From Multifurca ochricompacta (Eukaryota; Basidiomycota; Agaricomycetes; Russulales; Russulaceae): 64,000 nt of DNA. Below, piece after piece: positions 41,404-52,645 of the stretch. The first letter of the stretch is position 1. The number at the start of each line of letters is the position of its first letter. Position numbers and translations under genes: made by a program. The DNA is taken from the NCBI GenBank assembly GCA_022496185.1, contig WTXG01000003.1, positions 806,001-870,000 on the forward strand, given 5' to 3'. The notes beneath the pieces are model-generated. The model was not told where the DNA came from. It did not search any database and saw only the letters and a list, made by a program, of their open reading frames with translations.

Positions 41404-42217
41404 ATGAGTCGCGCTGCTCTGAACCTTCTCCGGTCCGCCACATCATCAATATCCCCACTCCTCGTCACTCGTTCATACTACCCTGCCCATCGGAGAGCTG
41501 CAATAGTCTCTCGAACTTATTCGGGTACAGCATCGGAGCAAGCAAAAGAACCTTCGGACCACTCTGGAAATGCAAAAAAGAAACCTGAGGACAAAGGAGA
41601 GCAGACTCAGTTGTCAGAGCTCGAGACCAAACTGGGGACCAAGGAGGATGAAGTTTTGGACCTAACGGTATACCCATCCTACCGCCTCATTAATACAGCG
41701 GCTTTTTCTGACCTACCCTAATAACCAGGGCCGGCTACGATACCTCCAAGCCGACTTCTTGAATCTCCAGCGAAATGCGGCCCGTGAGAAGGAGCAAACG
41801 CGAGACTTTGCCATCACTCGTTTTGCTGGAGACCTCCTCGAAATTGTTGATGTGCTATCCCTTGCACTCAAATCAGTACCTCCATTCGTTCTCACATCCC
41901 CAGCAGGCACGAGCTCGTCAGATTCAGCCCAGCCGCCTTCACTGGATGAAAAAACACCATCTGCGTACTTGCAAGAGTTGCACCATGGCGTTGAAATGAC
42001 GCAGCGTCTCTTATTGCAGACGCTGTTCAAGTATCACGTTAAACCCTTCGACCCCACAGGTGACAAATTCGACCCCAATAAGCACGAAGCGTTATACCAG
42101 GCGCCAGTACCGGATAAAGAGCCTGGGACAGTCATTGACTGTCAAAAGATTGGTTATACAATCAAGGACCGAGTTCTGCGCGCAGCACAAGTTGGAGTCG
42201 CTCAGGACATGTCATGA
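41404..42217 (+). CDS. MGE1: Mitochondrial GrpE (MGE1), Hsp70 nucleotide-exchange factor
   Basis: This is the matrix co-chaperone that releases ADP from mtHsp70 during protein import and folding. The N-terminus is a typical presequence (MSRAALNLLRSATSS, Arg/Ser-rich and without acidic residues). The acidic/coiled-coil region follows (QLSELETKLGTKEDEVLDL), then after one intron GRLRYLQADFLNLQRNAAREK and FAITRFAGDLLEIVDVLSLAL. The beta domain has MTQRLLLQTLFKYHVKPFDP, KFDPNKHEALYQ and KEPGTV, and ends in KDRVLRAAQVGVAQD. The length of about 245 residues is normal. No frame break was seen. Confidence 0.96.
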
Positions 42218-42322
42218 TTACCTGTGACGTATGATCTCCTTATGAGAAACATAGACTGGCACGTTCACGCCGTAGATCAAGGGGTATACTCCTCTGGCAC
42301 CTTCATATTATCGCACTAATAA

Positions 42323-43813
<1,491 letters not shown>

Positions 43814-43952
43814 TTGTCTTGTTGTTGGATGGATGTTTGGTTTTGAATTTGTGTATTTGTGTATCAAATTAACCAACCCCATCTCGTGTGACAGGCGCTT
43901 TGTCACGCTATTCTCTGCGTGGCGTGACCAGTACAGTACAATCCAATCTATC

Positions 43953-45134
43953 ATGTCCCTCGTCATTAAGATACCCAAGAAGAGTACTACGAACTCGGCG
44001 GTATCACATTTTTTATTTTAAAATCACATACATATTTATAGGTCATCATTACAGGCCTCAGAACCCTCTAATTTACGTCGCAAGTCTAACAGAAGACGAG
44101 TAACGACGGACTCGGAAGAGGATGATTATGAACCATCTCCTCCACACTCAGAAACCAAACCGAAGCGAAAGTTTGCACCAAAGGTGAAGAATTCGGCTGA
44201 AAATGAAGATACTTCAATACAAGACGAACATAAACCCAATCTTGCGAGGGCAAGGGATCGCAACCAGCCTGGCGGATCAAAGCGCCCCAGGGATGATGTT
44301 TTGTCTGCGGCAGACGAACCAGAAGAGGAAGCCGATGTTGTGCTTGCGCCAGATGCTGAGGCACCAACTAACCCTTCCACCACCACCATAGCCACATCAG
44401 AGGCTGTTAAAGAGGAGTCCACACCAGTTCCTCTTCCCCCATTCAAGAAAAGGCGATTACCTCCCATCAAGAAGAACAAATCTGGCACGGTTCCTCCTTC
44501 AAATGGCACCCTGACGCACTTAGCACTAGGGAAATCTGGCTCCAAGCCTCCCGAAGTGAAGGGTGGCCCCGGTCTCGTGCAGAAAGACAAAGACACAGTG
44601 GACGCGTTATCAGCGTTAAAAAGACCCAAACGAGTCAATAATCAACAAGAGGTCAACTTGAATGACAAGAGTGTATACGAATCGCTTTTTAAACAAGTAT
44701 GTTCGTTATCATCACGCTCGTACTTTTGAGGTTTCATGCAGTCCCCAGTCCGGCGGCTCCACCCCACGTGCGGGTCTCAACCTGAAAGAGAAGGAAGAAC
44801 GACGAGGAGAGTTGGATAGAATGCGGGAGGAGGATCGTGCACGGCGCGCTGTTGATGCCGTAAGCTCACCCTTGTTTGGGCCTTTTATCCTCCTCATTCT
44901 CACCCTGTCTTAACTCAGGAACGTGTCTTTGACTTACGCACCCAACACGACAAGATCACGTCTTTCGTGGAACGCTTGCAAGCTCGTCGCAGTGGAGCGC
45001 TCTGGCCTAACATTCTTGCCGTTGCCTTCAGGCAGGAACGTGAGAAAGATGAGCGTCGGCGAGAGCGAGAACGAACAAAGCAGGGAGAGGTTTCTACAAA
45101 GGGAAACGAGATTGGAGAGGTTCCTGAAGCTTAG
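43953..45134 (+). CDS. Lys/Glu-rich, probably nuclear protein (unknown family)
   Basis: I do not recognise this protein. The first exon encodes MSLVIKIPKKSTTNSA. An intron (about 44001-44051) leads to a charged region with basic clusters (NLRRKSNRRRV, KPKRKFAPKVK, PPFKKRRLPPIKKNK) and acidic stretches (DSEEDDYEPS, DEPEEEADVV). A conserved-looking segment KSVYESLFKQSGGSTP then runs into a Lys/Glu/Arg helix (NLKEKEERRGELDRMREED). The last exon has FVERLQARRSGALWPNILAV, then a charged tail ending EVPEA. Introns at about 44697-44752 and 44861-44919 have GT-AG borders. NLS-like clusters suggest a nuclear location (inference). No frame break was seen. Confidence 0.75.
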
Positions 45135-45629
45135 CTGCGATCCTGTAGGTTTACCTGGATCATATCTTGCATTCTACCCGACATTTTATCGGCAATTGGC
45201 AGGTCGTAATTTCTTTGAATGGCCAGGTTTTGGTTCTCGCCTCGAGGCAATCCATTCACGCGGAATGAAACACCTTCATGGCTAGCGATAGCACGGTTTC
45301 TTTCCCTTTCAGACCAACAAAGCCTGTCCTCCAGCCAACAAATGATGCCTGATGGCATCATTTCGATAGTGTCTCCATCCCCGGTGGTTGCAAATCGCTA
45401 CAAGCGTGCCCCTTATTATACCCGGGCAATGAGGACGGCTTACGGGATTTTAGATGCACTTAGCCCCCGTAAGTCAAGCGAGTCTTATTTTTTGTGACCC
45501 TAGTGGACATGCGCGGGAAGCGGTAATCTCGGAGCCAACCATAAACGCTGCGGGAATCAAAAGGACTGGAGGGAGTATAAATATGAATGTAGCTTGTGTG
45601 TCAATTAAGCGCCTAGCTGAATTTTTACC
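45135..45629. other. Intergenic region before the F-box gene
   Basis: About 495 bases. An open frame at 45219-45497 has no family features and no supporting splice context. The stretch likely holds the 3' UTR of the preceding gene and the promoter of the F-box gene. Confidence 0.4.
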
Positions 45630-47491
45630 ATGACATCCCCAGCTTTTTTGTCTAACGTCAGTACCTCGTTACTGCTAGAGGCGCTAATAGCAAAATTTGA
45701 CAATGACCTTTCCTTGGATAGTTCCGGATCTGCGAAGTAAGTCTGTGCAAGGAATCCTTCCTGGCGAGACGTGAACAGCTGATGAAACATGTCTTCAGCG
45801 AAAGTGCGGAATCAATTAATGTTGGTTGTCTCAGCTTCTGCACATTAACATACGTTACTGATGTTTTCCCCATCAGGGCGAGGTCCGAAAACTAGCCGCA
45901 CTCCTCCCTCGCCTGCAAATGTTTCTAGCCCGTCGGCAGAACACCGAAGCTACAATCAATAGAATTCCCATTGAAATTCTTGCATATATTTTCAAGCTAG
46001 CAAGTATGACGGGAGCAGAGGCTCACCCGGCGCGCTGCATCATCACGCTTTCCTTAGTTTGCCATCACTGGCGCCAAACGGCCCTCGGATTTCCGGCACT
46101 ATGGACTACAATTCATCTCCGGGGAGGTGCCATTCACGATTTTCAGCTCGCTACGCTCTGTTTAGAGAGGTCAAAGGACGCACCTCTCAGCATTATTATT
46201 TCGACACTTTTTCGAGGAGAACAAATATGCCATTTTTTCTTGCCATATTCATCTCGAATTGAAAACGTATCGGTCTTCGTCCCATTCAAGTGCTCGTCAT
46301 ACGACGTTCCGCGCTTTCTCCTGTCCACGTGCGGATTTCTGGCCCCTAGGTTGAAAAGCCTTCGCCTGTGCACCGCAATGTGGGGTTCTTACGACTCTCC
46401 CGTTCTTCCATTGATCTTTGGTGGCGATATATCACGTGTAACGCACCTTCAAGTTGAATCATTCTCGCCATATCCTGGGCACGTCTTTGGTTGCTTAACT
46501 CACTTAGCCTTAAGTTCACAATCCCAATATGAAAAGAGGCCTTCCATGACCGAATTCCTCGACTTCCTGAGGCAAACCCTTTCCTTGAAGAGCTCCTACT
46601 GGACGACGCGGGCCCCTCCATCCATACTTCAGACAGTCGTCCTCCTATCTATTTATCCCATATGCGACTTCTCTGTTTTGTTTCAACTTTGACAGAGAGA
46701 GCGTTGGCGTCACGGGTGCTATCTCACCTTCGACTCCCCCAGCAGTGCTCCATTCGCGCACATCGTGACATGGACCCATCTCATCTGGACGAGCTTTTGC
46801 CGTCTCCTTTCCCAGAGGATGTTCACCTCCTGCCGACATTTGGGATCGTTGAGAAGCTCTCCCTCAGAGACGACATGGAGTCTTCGGGGAGTGTTCTGTC
46901 CGGTATAGTGCCACCTCCCGCTACTCCGGTGTCTCCACGTCATATCGCCTGCGAGGCTCAGACCCTCATGACGTGTGGCCAGACGCTGCACTCAACAGCT
47001 TTCTGCGCTCTATTCCCTGCACACAAATACGGGTGCTGTCCATTAGCCTGGGGAAAACCCCCCAATCGTTCCATGCCGATGGGTGGAGGTGTCTATTTGG
47101 GCGTTTGGCGGCTCTGGAAGAGTTCTGCCTCGCCAATATGGACGTCTCCAATGTTGTGGAAGGCCTTCTAATGCTGTGTCGAGATGTCAGGAGTCCAGAT
47201 ATCCTTCCGGCACTATCCGTGTTCCGTCTCATGCGTCCGAAATCCTTGGATGTCGAAGCATTACTTTCGTGGAGCGAAGCGCGCACTGTACGCGAGCACT
47301 CTATCAATCACAAGTTGACAATAGTTTTAGATCCTCACGCAATGACGAGCCCGAGCTTCAAAGTGCCCAGAAGTTTACCCAAGAACGTACAAATTCGTAC
47401 CGCAGAGTCCACCCCGGACGACATTGGTGATCTCACTTTCGAGGAACCCTCGGACATGACCTGGCCACCTTTTGGTAAAGATATCAACTGA
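45630..47491 (+). CDS. F-box protein with leucine-rich-repeat-like C-terminal region
   Basis: A probable substrate receptor of an SCF ubiquitin ligase, one of the large basidiomycete F-box family. Two small 5' exons (45630 on; MTSPAFLSNVSTSLLLEALI) join through introns at about 45737-45798 and 45824-45878 to EVRKLAALLPRLQMFLARRQ. The F-box follows (INRIPIEILAYIFKLAS, LVCHHWRQTALGFPALWTTI), then irregular leucine-rich segments. Two net -1 frame breaks occur, at about 46581 (T run) and between about 46945 and 46960. Reading across both gives FLEELLLDDAGPSIHTSDS and later NSFLRSIPCTQIRVLSISLG in one protein ending at the TGA at 47489-47491. The target is unknown. Confidence 0.78.
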
Positions 47492-47627
47492 CCGCGCTGA
47501 CTAGATGCTCGACTAACTTTGAACTACACGTAGAGAAACTTTCTTTAGTCGGTTAGACTTATATGTTAGTAGTAGATGTCTTGTTTTCGTATCTTTCGTA
47601 TCTTCGTATAGTCGCCATAATTTCACG

Positions 47628-47660
47628 TGACCACGGCGCGCAACGCGCCGTCCGTGGTCA
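47628..47660. repeat. Inverted repeat with GC-rich core
   Basis: TGACCACGG (47628-47636) and CCGTGGTCA (47652-47660) are perfect 9-bp inverted arms. The core between them can also pair (GGCGCG with CGCGCC). A CACGTGA element overlaps the left edge (47624-47630). It lies between the F-box stop and the XPD start, so it may be a terminator hairpin or a palindromic factor-binding site. Confidence 0.7.
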
Positions 47661-47722
47661 ATGTACATTGCTTTGATGATTCAGTTGTTGTCGACGAGCC
47701 CTGTGTGCTGCAAAGTTGGGTC

Positions 47723-50700
47723 ATGAAGTTCTTCATTGATGATCTCCCCGTTTGTTGTCCCCTTTCTTTCCCTTGAAAAACCCTCAATAACAAGTGCTGG
47801 CAGATAATCTTCCCTTATGACCGAATATATCCTGGTGCGTCATTCTGCTGACTCGCATAGAATTTCTACAATACCCCTGTACTCACTGCCTTACAGAACA
47901 ATATGCGTACATGTGTGACCTGAAACGAACTTTAGATGCAACGGTGCGTGATCGTGGGCTGCGCTTTACTGGTGATCCTTTACTCTTGTCATGGGACAGG
48001 GACATTGTGTGCTCGAAATGCCTTCGGGAACGGGGAAGACGGTGTCTCTGCTGTCCTTAATCATATCATATCAACAGGTACTACTTGTTTCCCTTGAGTC
48101 ATGTGCTTCAGACTGCCCTTGATCTCTAGTTCTTCCCCGTAAAGCGCAAGCTTATCTACTGCTCTCGAACAGTCCCCGAGATTGAGAAGGCCCTTTCTGA
48201 GCTAAAACGGTTGATGGAATACCGCATATCAGTAGCGGAGACAGAAGAGCAACGAGCGAAGGAAAAGGCATTCATAGGCCTAGGATTAACCAGCCGCAAG
48301 AACTTATGCATACACCCTGAAGTATGAAGCACTGCCGACAAATTGTGCAATTTGTGACCTATCTTCTAAGGTGTCGAAGGAGAAGAAAGGGAAGGTGGTG
48401 GATGCTCGATGTCGGGACCTCACGAATTCTGTCGTGGCGAACGAGGCCAGAGCAGAGCCAGGGTCAATCGAAGTATGCGACTTTCACGAAGTGAGTATCT
48501 TTTCGATAGCTCTGTATTATGTTGTCACTGAAAATGTGCCGGAAGAACATGAATGACATTCCCAATGAGAACCTTCTGGCTCCCGGCATCTGGACTTTGG
48601 CTGACATATTACAGCATGGGCGGGATACTGCAACCTGCCCTTATTTCACCATTCGACGTTCGGTTCGCTTGCACCCCCCTTTCTCGTGTTATTGGGCTGA
48701 TTCATGGTACCAAGATGCCTTTTGTGGATGTCATCATTTACTCCTTCCATTACCTTCTCGACCCAAAAGTGGCAGAGCAAGTCTCCAAGGAGATGTCAAA
48801 AGATTCAATTGTTGTATTCGATGAAGCACATAACATAGGTGAGAGATGAGGACTCTGTATGCCATTCCTATGTTTGAGTATCAACCAACTTAGATAACGT
48901 GTGCATCGAGTCGTTGAGTATCGACTTGACTCGGCCAATGCTTGACGCGGCAGCTCGGAGCGTGGATAAGCTCGCAGATAAGATTGATGAGCAAGTCCCT
49001 CGATCCTACGTCAACGTGGGATATACTAATTGGCATTCCAGGATCAAGAAGACAGATGCGTCAAAGTTACAGGACGAGTATGCCAAGCTTGTAGAAGGCT
49101 TACAGGAGGCTGTATCTGACGAGGACGCCTTCACGAGCAACCCAGGTTTGTCTAGAGCACCATACACAACCGCAAGTTGACTGAGTCGTATTGCAGCTCT
49201 CCCTGAAGACCTCCTTAAGGAGGCTGTTCCTGGGAACATCCGAAAGGCGGAACACTTTGTAGCATTCCTCAAACGGCTTGTTGAATATCTTAAGGTTACG
49301 ACGTTCCATCTCAATCTGACATGAGGGTTGTTTATAGACTAATGCCCTTTTAGACTCGCATGCGCGTATTACACGTTGTTGCTGAGACGCCGTTATCGTT
49401 TCTTCAACATCTGAAGGATATCACTTATATTGAAAGGAGGCCGCTCCGGTAAGCTCGTCATTCGTATTTACACGTAGCTACATCGTCGAATGACACCCCT
49501 AACAAACAGATTCTGTGCAGAACGGTTGCAATCTCTAGTTCGAACCCTCGAACTCAATCGACTGGACGAATATTCGTCGTTGCAAAAAGTCGCAAACTTT
49601 GCGACGCTTGTCTCAACTTATGAAAAAGGTTCCCAGAGTTTATGATTCTAACCATCTTCCTACGTAAAAACTGACAATATTACCTTTAGGATTTCTCCTA
49701 TTCTTGAACCGTTTGAAACAGATAATGCTACAGTGCCAAACCCGGTGTTCCACTTTGTGTACGTCTATGTTACGAGACTCCTAAGTTTGTAGCCATGTGT
49801 TCAACCGTCACATCAGCTGCATGGACCCCGCTATTGCTATCAAACCAGTATTTGAGCGCTTCAGCAGCGTTGTCATCACATCCGGGACAATTTCACCGCT
49901 TGACATGTATCCAAAAATGCTGCAGTTTACTCCTGTAGTCCAAGAGACGTATGCCATGACTCTGACACGTAATGCATTTCTACCGCTTGTGAGTTCAGCC
50001 CCCTCGTTCCAGGCTGACTGCAAGTAAGTGACTGTGGAACTCAGGTCATAACCCGAGGCAGTGACCAAGTCGCTATCAGCTCTCGCTTCGAGGTGCGAAA
50101 TGACCCCGCTGTCGTTCGAAATTTCGGAACTATATTGGTGGAATACAGCAAGATTGTGCCTGATGGTGTCGTCGCTTTCTTCCCCAGCTACCTTTACATG
50201 GAGTCCATCGTTGCAGCCTGGAATGACATGGTACGCACTCGCGACACAATCTGTCATATGCCATTGTTGGTATGACCAGTCACATTCTGATAGGGTATCT
50301 TAAATGAAGTATGGAAGCATAAACTTATATTCGTTGAGACGCCTGATGCAAACGAGACGAGCATCGCACTCGAGAATTATCGGAGGGTACGTGCTGTCAG
50401 TGCCCTAACCACGTACTCATTCGCAACCAGGCATGTGACAATGGTCGAGGTGCTGTTCTTTTGTCCGTTGCAAGGGGGAAGGTATCAGAAGGAATTGATT
50501 TTGATCACAATTATGGCCGAGCTGTGATCATGTTCGGGTAGGTTGTTGAGCTCACGTGATCTGCACGACCTAACTGTTTCTTTCTCGTCTTCTCATATGT
50601 TAGCGTGCCATACCAGTACACAGAGAGTCGGATTTTGAAGGCGCGTCTGGAGTACCTACGTGACGCTTATCGAATACGCGAGTCCGAATTCCTGGGCTTT

Positions 50701-51258
50701 GACGCGATTCGAAACGCAGCCCAGTGCGTCGGTCGTGCACTGCGAGGGAAGACCGACTGGGGTCTCATGGTCTTTGCGGATAAGGTTCGTCGATGAACAT
50801 TTGTCACTACGTCCGAGTATTGGATATATATACATTCTCACACTCTCTGTGGGCACTATCTTTAGCGCTTCGCGCGAGCAGATAAACGGGCAAAGCTGCC
50901 ACGGTGGATCAATCAGTATATAACCGAAACAGCAGCGAACCTCTCGACGGACATGGCTTTGACACTCTCGAAACTTTTCATGCGCACCATTTCACAAAAT
51001 GCGGGTGAGAACTCGACTGGAGTATCATTGTGGACGGTGGAAGATGTTGAGAAGGCACAAGCGGCACAGCGGCAAACCGAGGCGGAGCAAAATGTGGCAG
51101 CGAAAGCGAAGCCATTGCAAGCTAAGAGTCAGGGCGACCAGGGGGACCAGAGAGAGGGATCAGGTATACCAATGGATGAAGATGACGATGACGACGAGTA
51201 CTACGATGACGGCGGGTTTTCAGATCGGGTGCTGGAGGGGGTTAACCTGGACATATAA
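47723..51258 (+). CDS. RAD3: RAD3/XPD DNA helicase, TFIIH subunit
   Basis: A 5'-3' helicase of TFIIH in nucleotide-excision repair and transcription. It starts [20 protein letters not shown]. Motifs are Walker [14 protein letters not shown], the four Fe-S cysteines ([25 protein letters not shown]), the DEAH box [65 protein letters not shown] and [16 protein letters not shown]. About 17 introns are present. The one at 48991-49041 uses a GC donor (GCAAGT), the only splice that gives [19 protein letters not shown]. One net -1 break lies at about 49700, between GFLL and [10 protein letters not shown]. The C-terminus carries an acidic run ([15 protein letters not shown]) before GVNLDI. Confidence 0.95.
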
Positions 51259-51928
51259 TAGTACACAGAGTTCATGGTAAGAAGATGGTCTACGTGTGCG
51301 CTACAACGTAAGGGGGAAATGGGAAGTTGGGGGGTGCACGATGAGATGATGACGGACATCGATCAAGTTATGTCGTCGACCGAGAGGAACAACCGGGGCA
51401 TTTGGTCGGTAGTGACTAATACGGAATTTAATTGAAATTAACGATCGCATGACAAGTTGGTTGTATATAAAATAATACCTCGTTTTGTTCGATAACACGT
51501 TCCGGTCGGCTGGCGTAATGATGATGAGGAATGATAAAGAAGTAAATGGCATGTAAGTAGTGTAGAGGTATGAAAACAATAATAATGATGAAGGAAAGGA
51601 AAAAGGAAAAAGGGAAAAAAAGGGCAAACCCACGTATAATATCTGCGACACTGACAACGTGCCCGGCCAGAGATGGCGGCACAATTACGAGGATGCAGAG
51701 AACTAATATAACATCCAGTTTCTTGACAATCGACGTCGCGTCCTTCAGTGAAGATTAAATGACCGCAAAGGGAACTCGTTTTAAAAGTGAGATGTCTATG
51801 ACACATTTGATCTATTTGATATTGGTTGGCTGACGGGCGTGAGACGGGGACAGACACGGGACAAAAGAGGACCTGAGTCTTGTCGGCGGAGGTAACGGTT
51901 TTCGTCGGTGGACGGAGGCAGGCGGGAA

Positions 51929-51985
51929 GAGTGAGGGGGAGGGATGGAAGGGAAGGGAAAGGAAGGGAAAGGAAGGGAAGGGAAG
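51929..51985. repeat. Purine-rich GGGAA/GGAAA tract
   Basis: A near-pure purine run built from GGGAAGGGAAA-type units, partly mirror symmetric, in the XPD-YME1 intergenic region. Such tracts can form triplex DNA and are prone to length errors. Confidence 0.85.
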
Positions 51986-52099
51986 ACGCGCGAGGCGAGG
52001 AGGGAACTGGGTGGGGGCTGGGAAAGGGTCTTTTAGCGCATCGTTTGAGATCGAGATCGAGGTTACCGAAAGGCGGTTCGATTCCCTTTTATCGGCATC

Positions 52100-52133
52100 G
52101 GTAACCGGTAACTGGTAGCTGGTAACCGGTAAC
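52100..52133. repeat. Direct repeat pair GGTAACCGGTAAC
   Basis: The 13-mer GGTAACCGGTAAC occurs at 52100-52112 and 52121-52133, separated by TGGTAGCT. Each copy contains the palindrome ACCGGT. This could be a pair of factor-binding sites or a local duplication. Confidence 0.85.
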
Positions 52134-52645
52134 ATGAAACATCCGCTCCCCTAGTTGTATGTACCTTACACGCGTACGTACTACCTCATATATAATATAA
52201 TATAATTATTCATACTACCATACTACATACTACGCAAGGAAGCTACTCATCCCTCCGCCCCGCCCCCGGGTGATGGCCTGTTCTGTCTTTGCGTGGAATT
52301 TTCTATCCTCCTTAGATACATAGCTAAGTTCACTTGTCTTCTAGCAGCTGCATCTACCGGTTCAACATCTTCGTTGAAAGCTCAAATCCTCATTCAAAGG
52401 TGCTCGAAGAAGCCGCTGCTGATTTCACAAAAATCAGTACAGGCTTGGTGCGAACCTTCCCGTGCTATCTCATGTGACTATTATGAGGCCACATCCAGTA
52501 ATTTGGACGTCTCGTCCTCACGGATGTACACGATTCAAGTCCGTACTGAACCCAGGTAGGAGGTACTCAAGATATGCTACAGAAGACAGGCCAGAAGCAA
52601 TGAATCTATATGCTAATGCGCTATGCAATTGCAATAAACTGAACG

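Larger units (their letters stand above)
51259..52645. other. Gene-poor region of about 1.4 kb with simple and direct repeats
   Basis: This is the longest stretch without a supportable gene. It separates the convergent ends of XPD (plus) and YME1 (minus), so it contains two 3' UTRs. It holds an AT-rich patch (about 52186-52209), a purine-rich tract (51929-51985) and a 13-bp direct repeat pair (52100-52133). The open frames on both strands have no family features, splice structure or biased codon pattern. No tRNA fold or transposon protein was seen. Confidence 0.5.

Noticed and set aside
45219..45497. Open frame of 92 codons before the F-box gene
   Set aside because: No recognisable motif and no splice or promoter support; composition looks like 3' flank.
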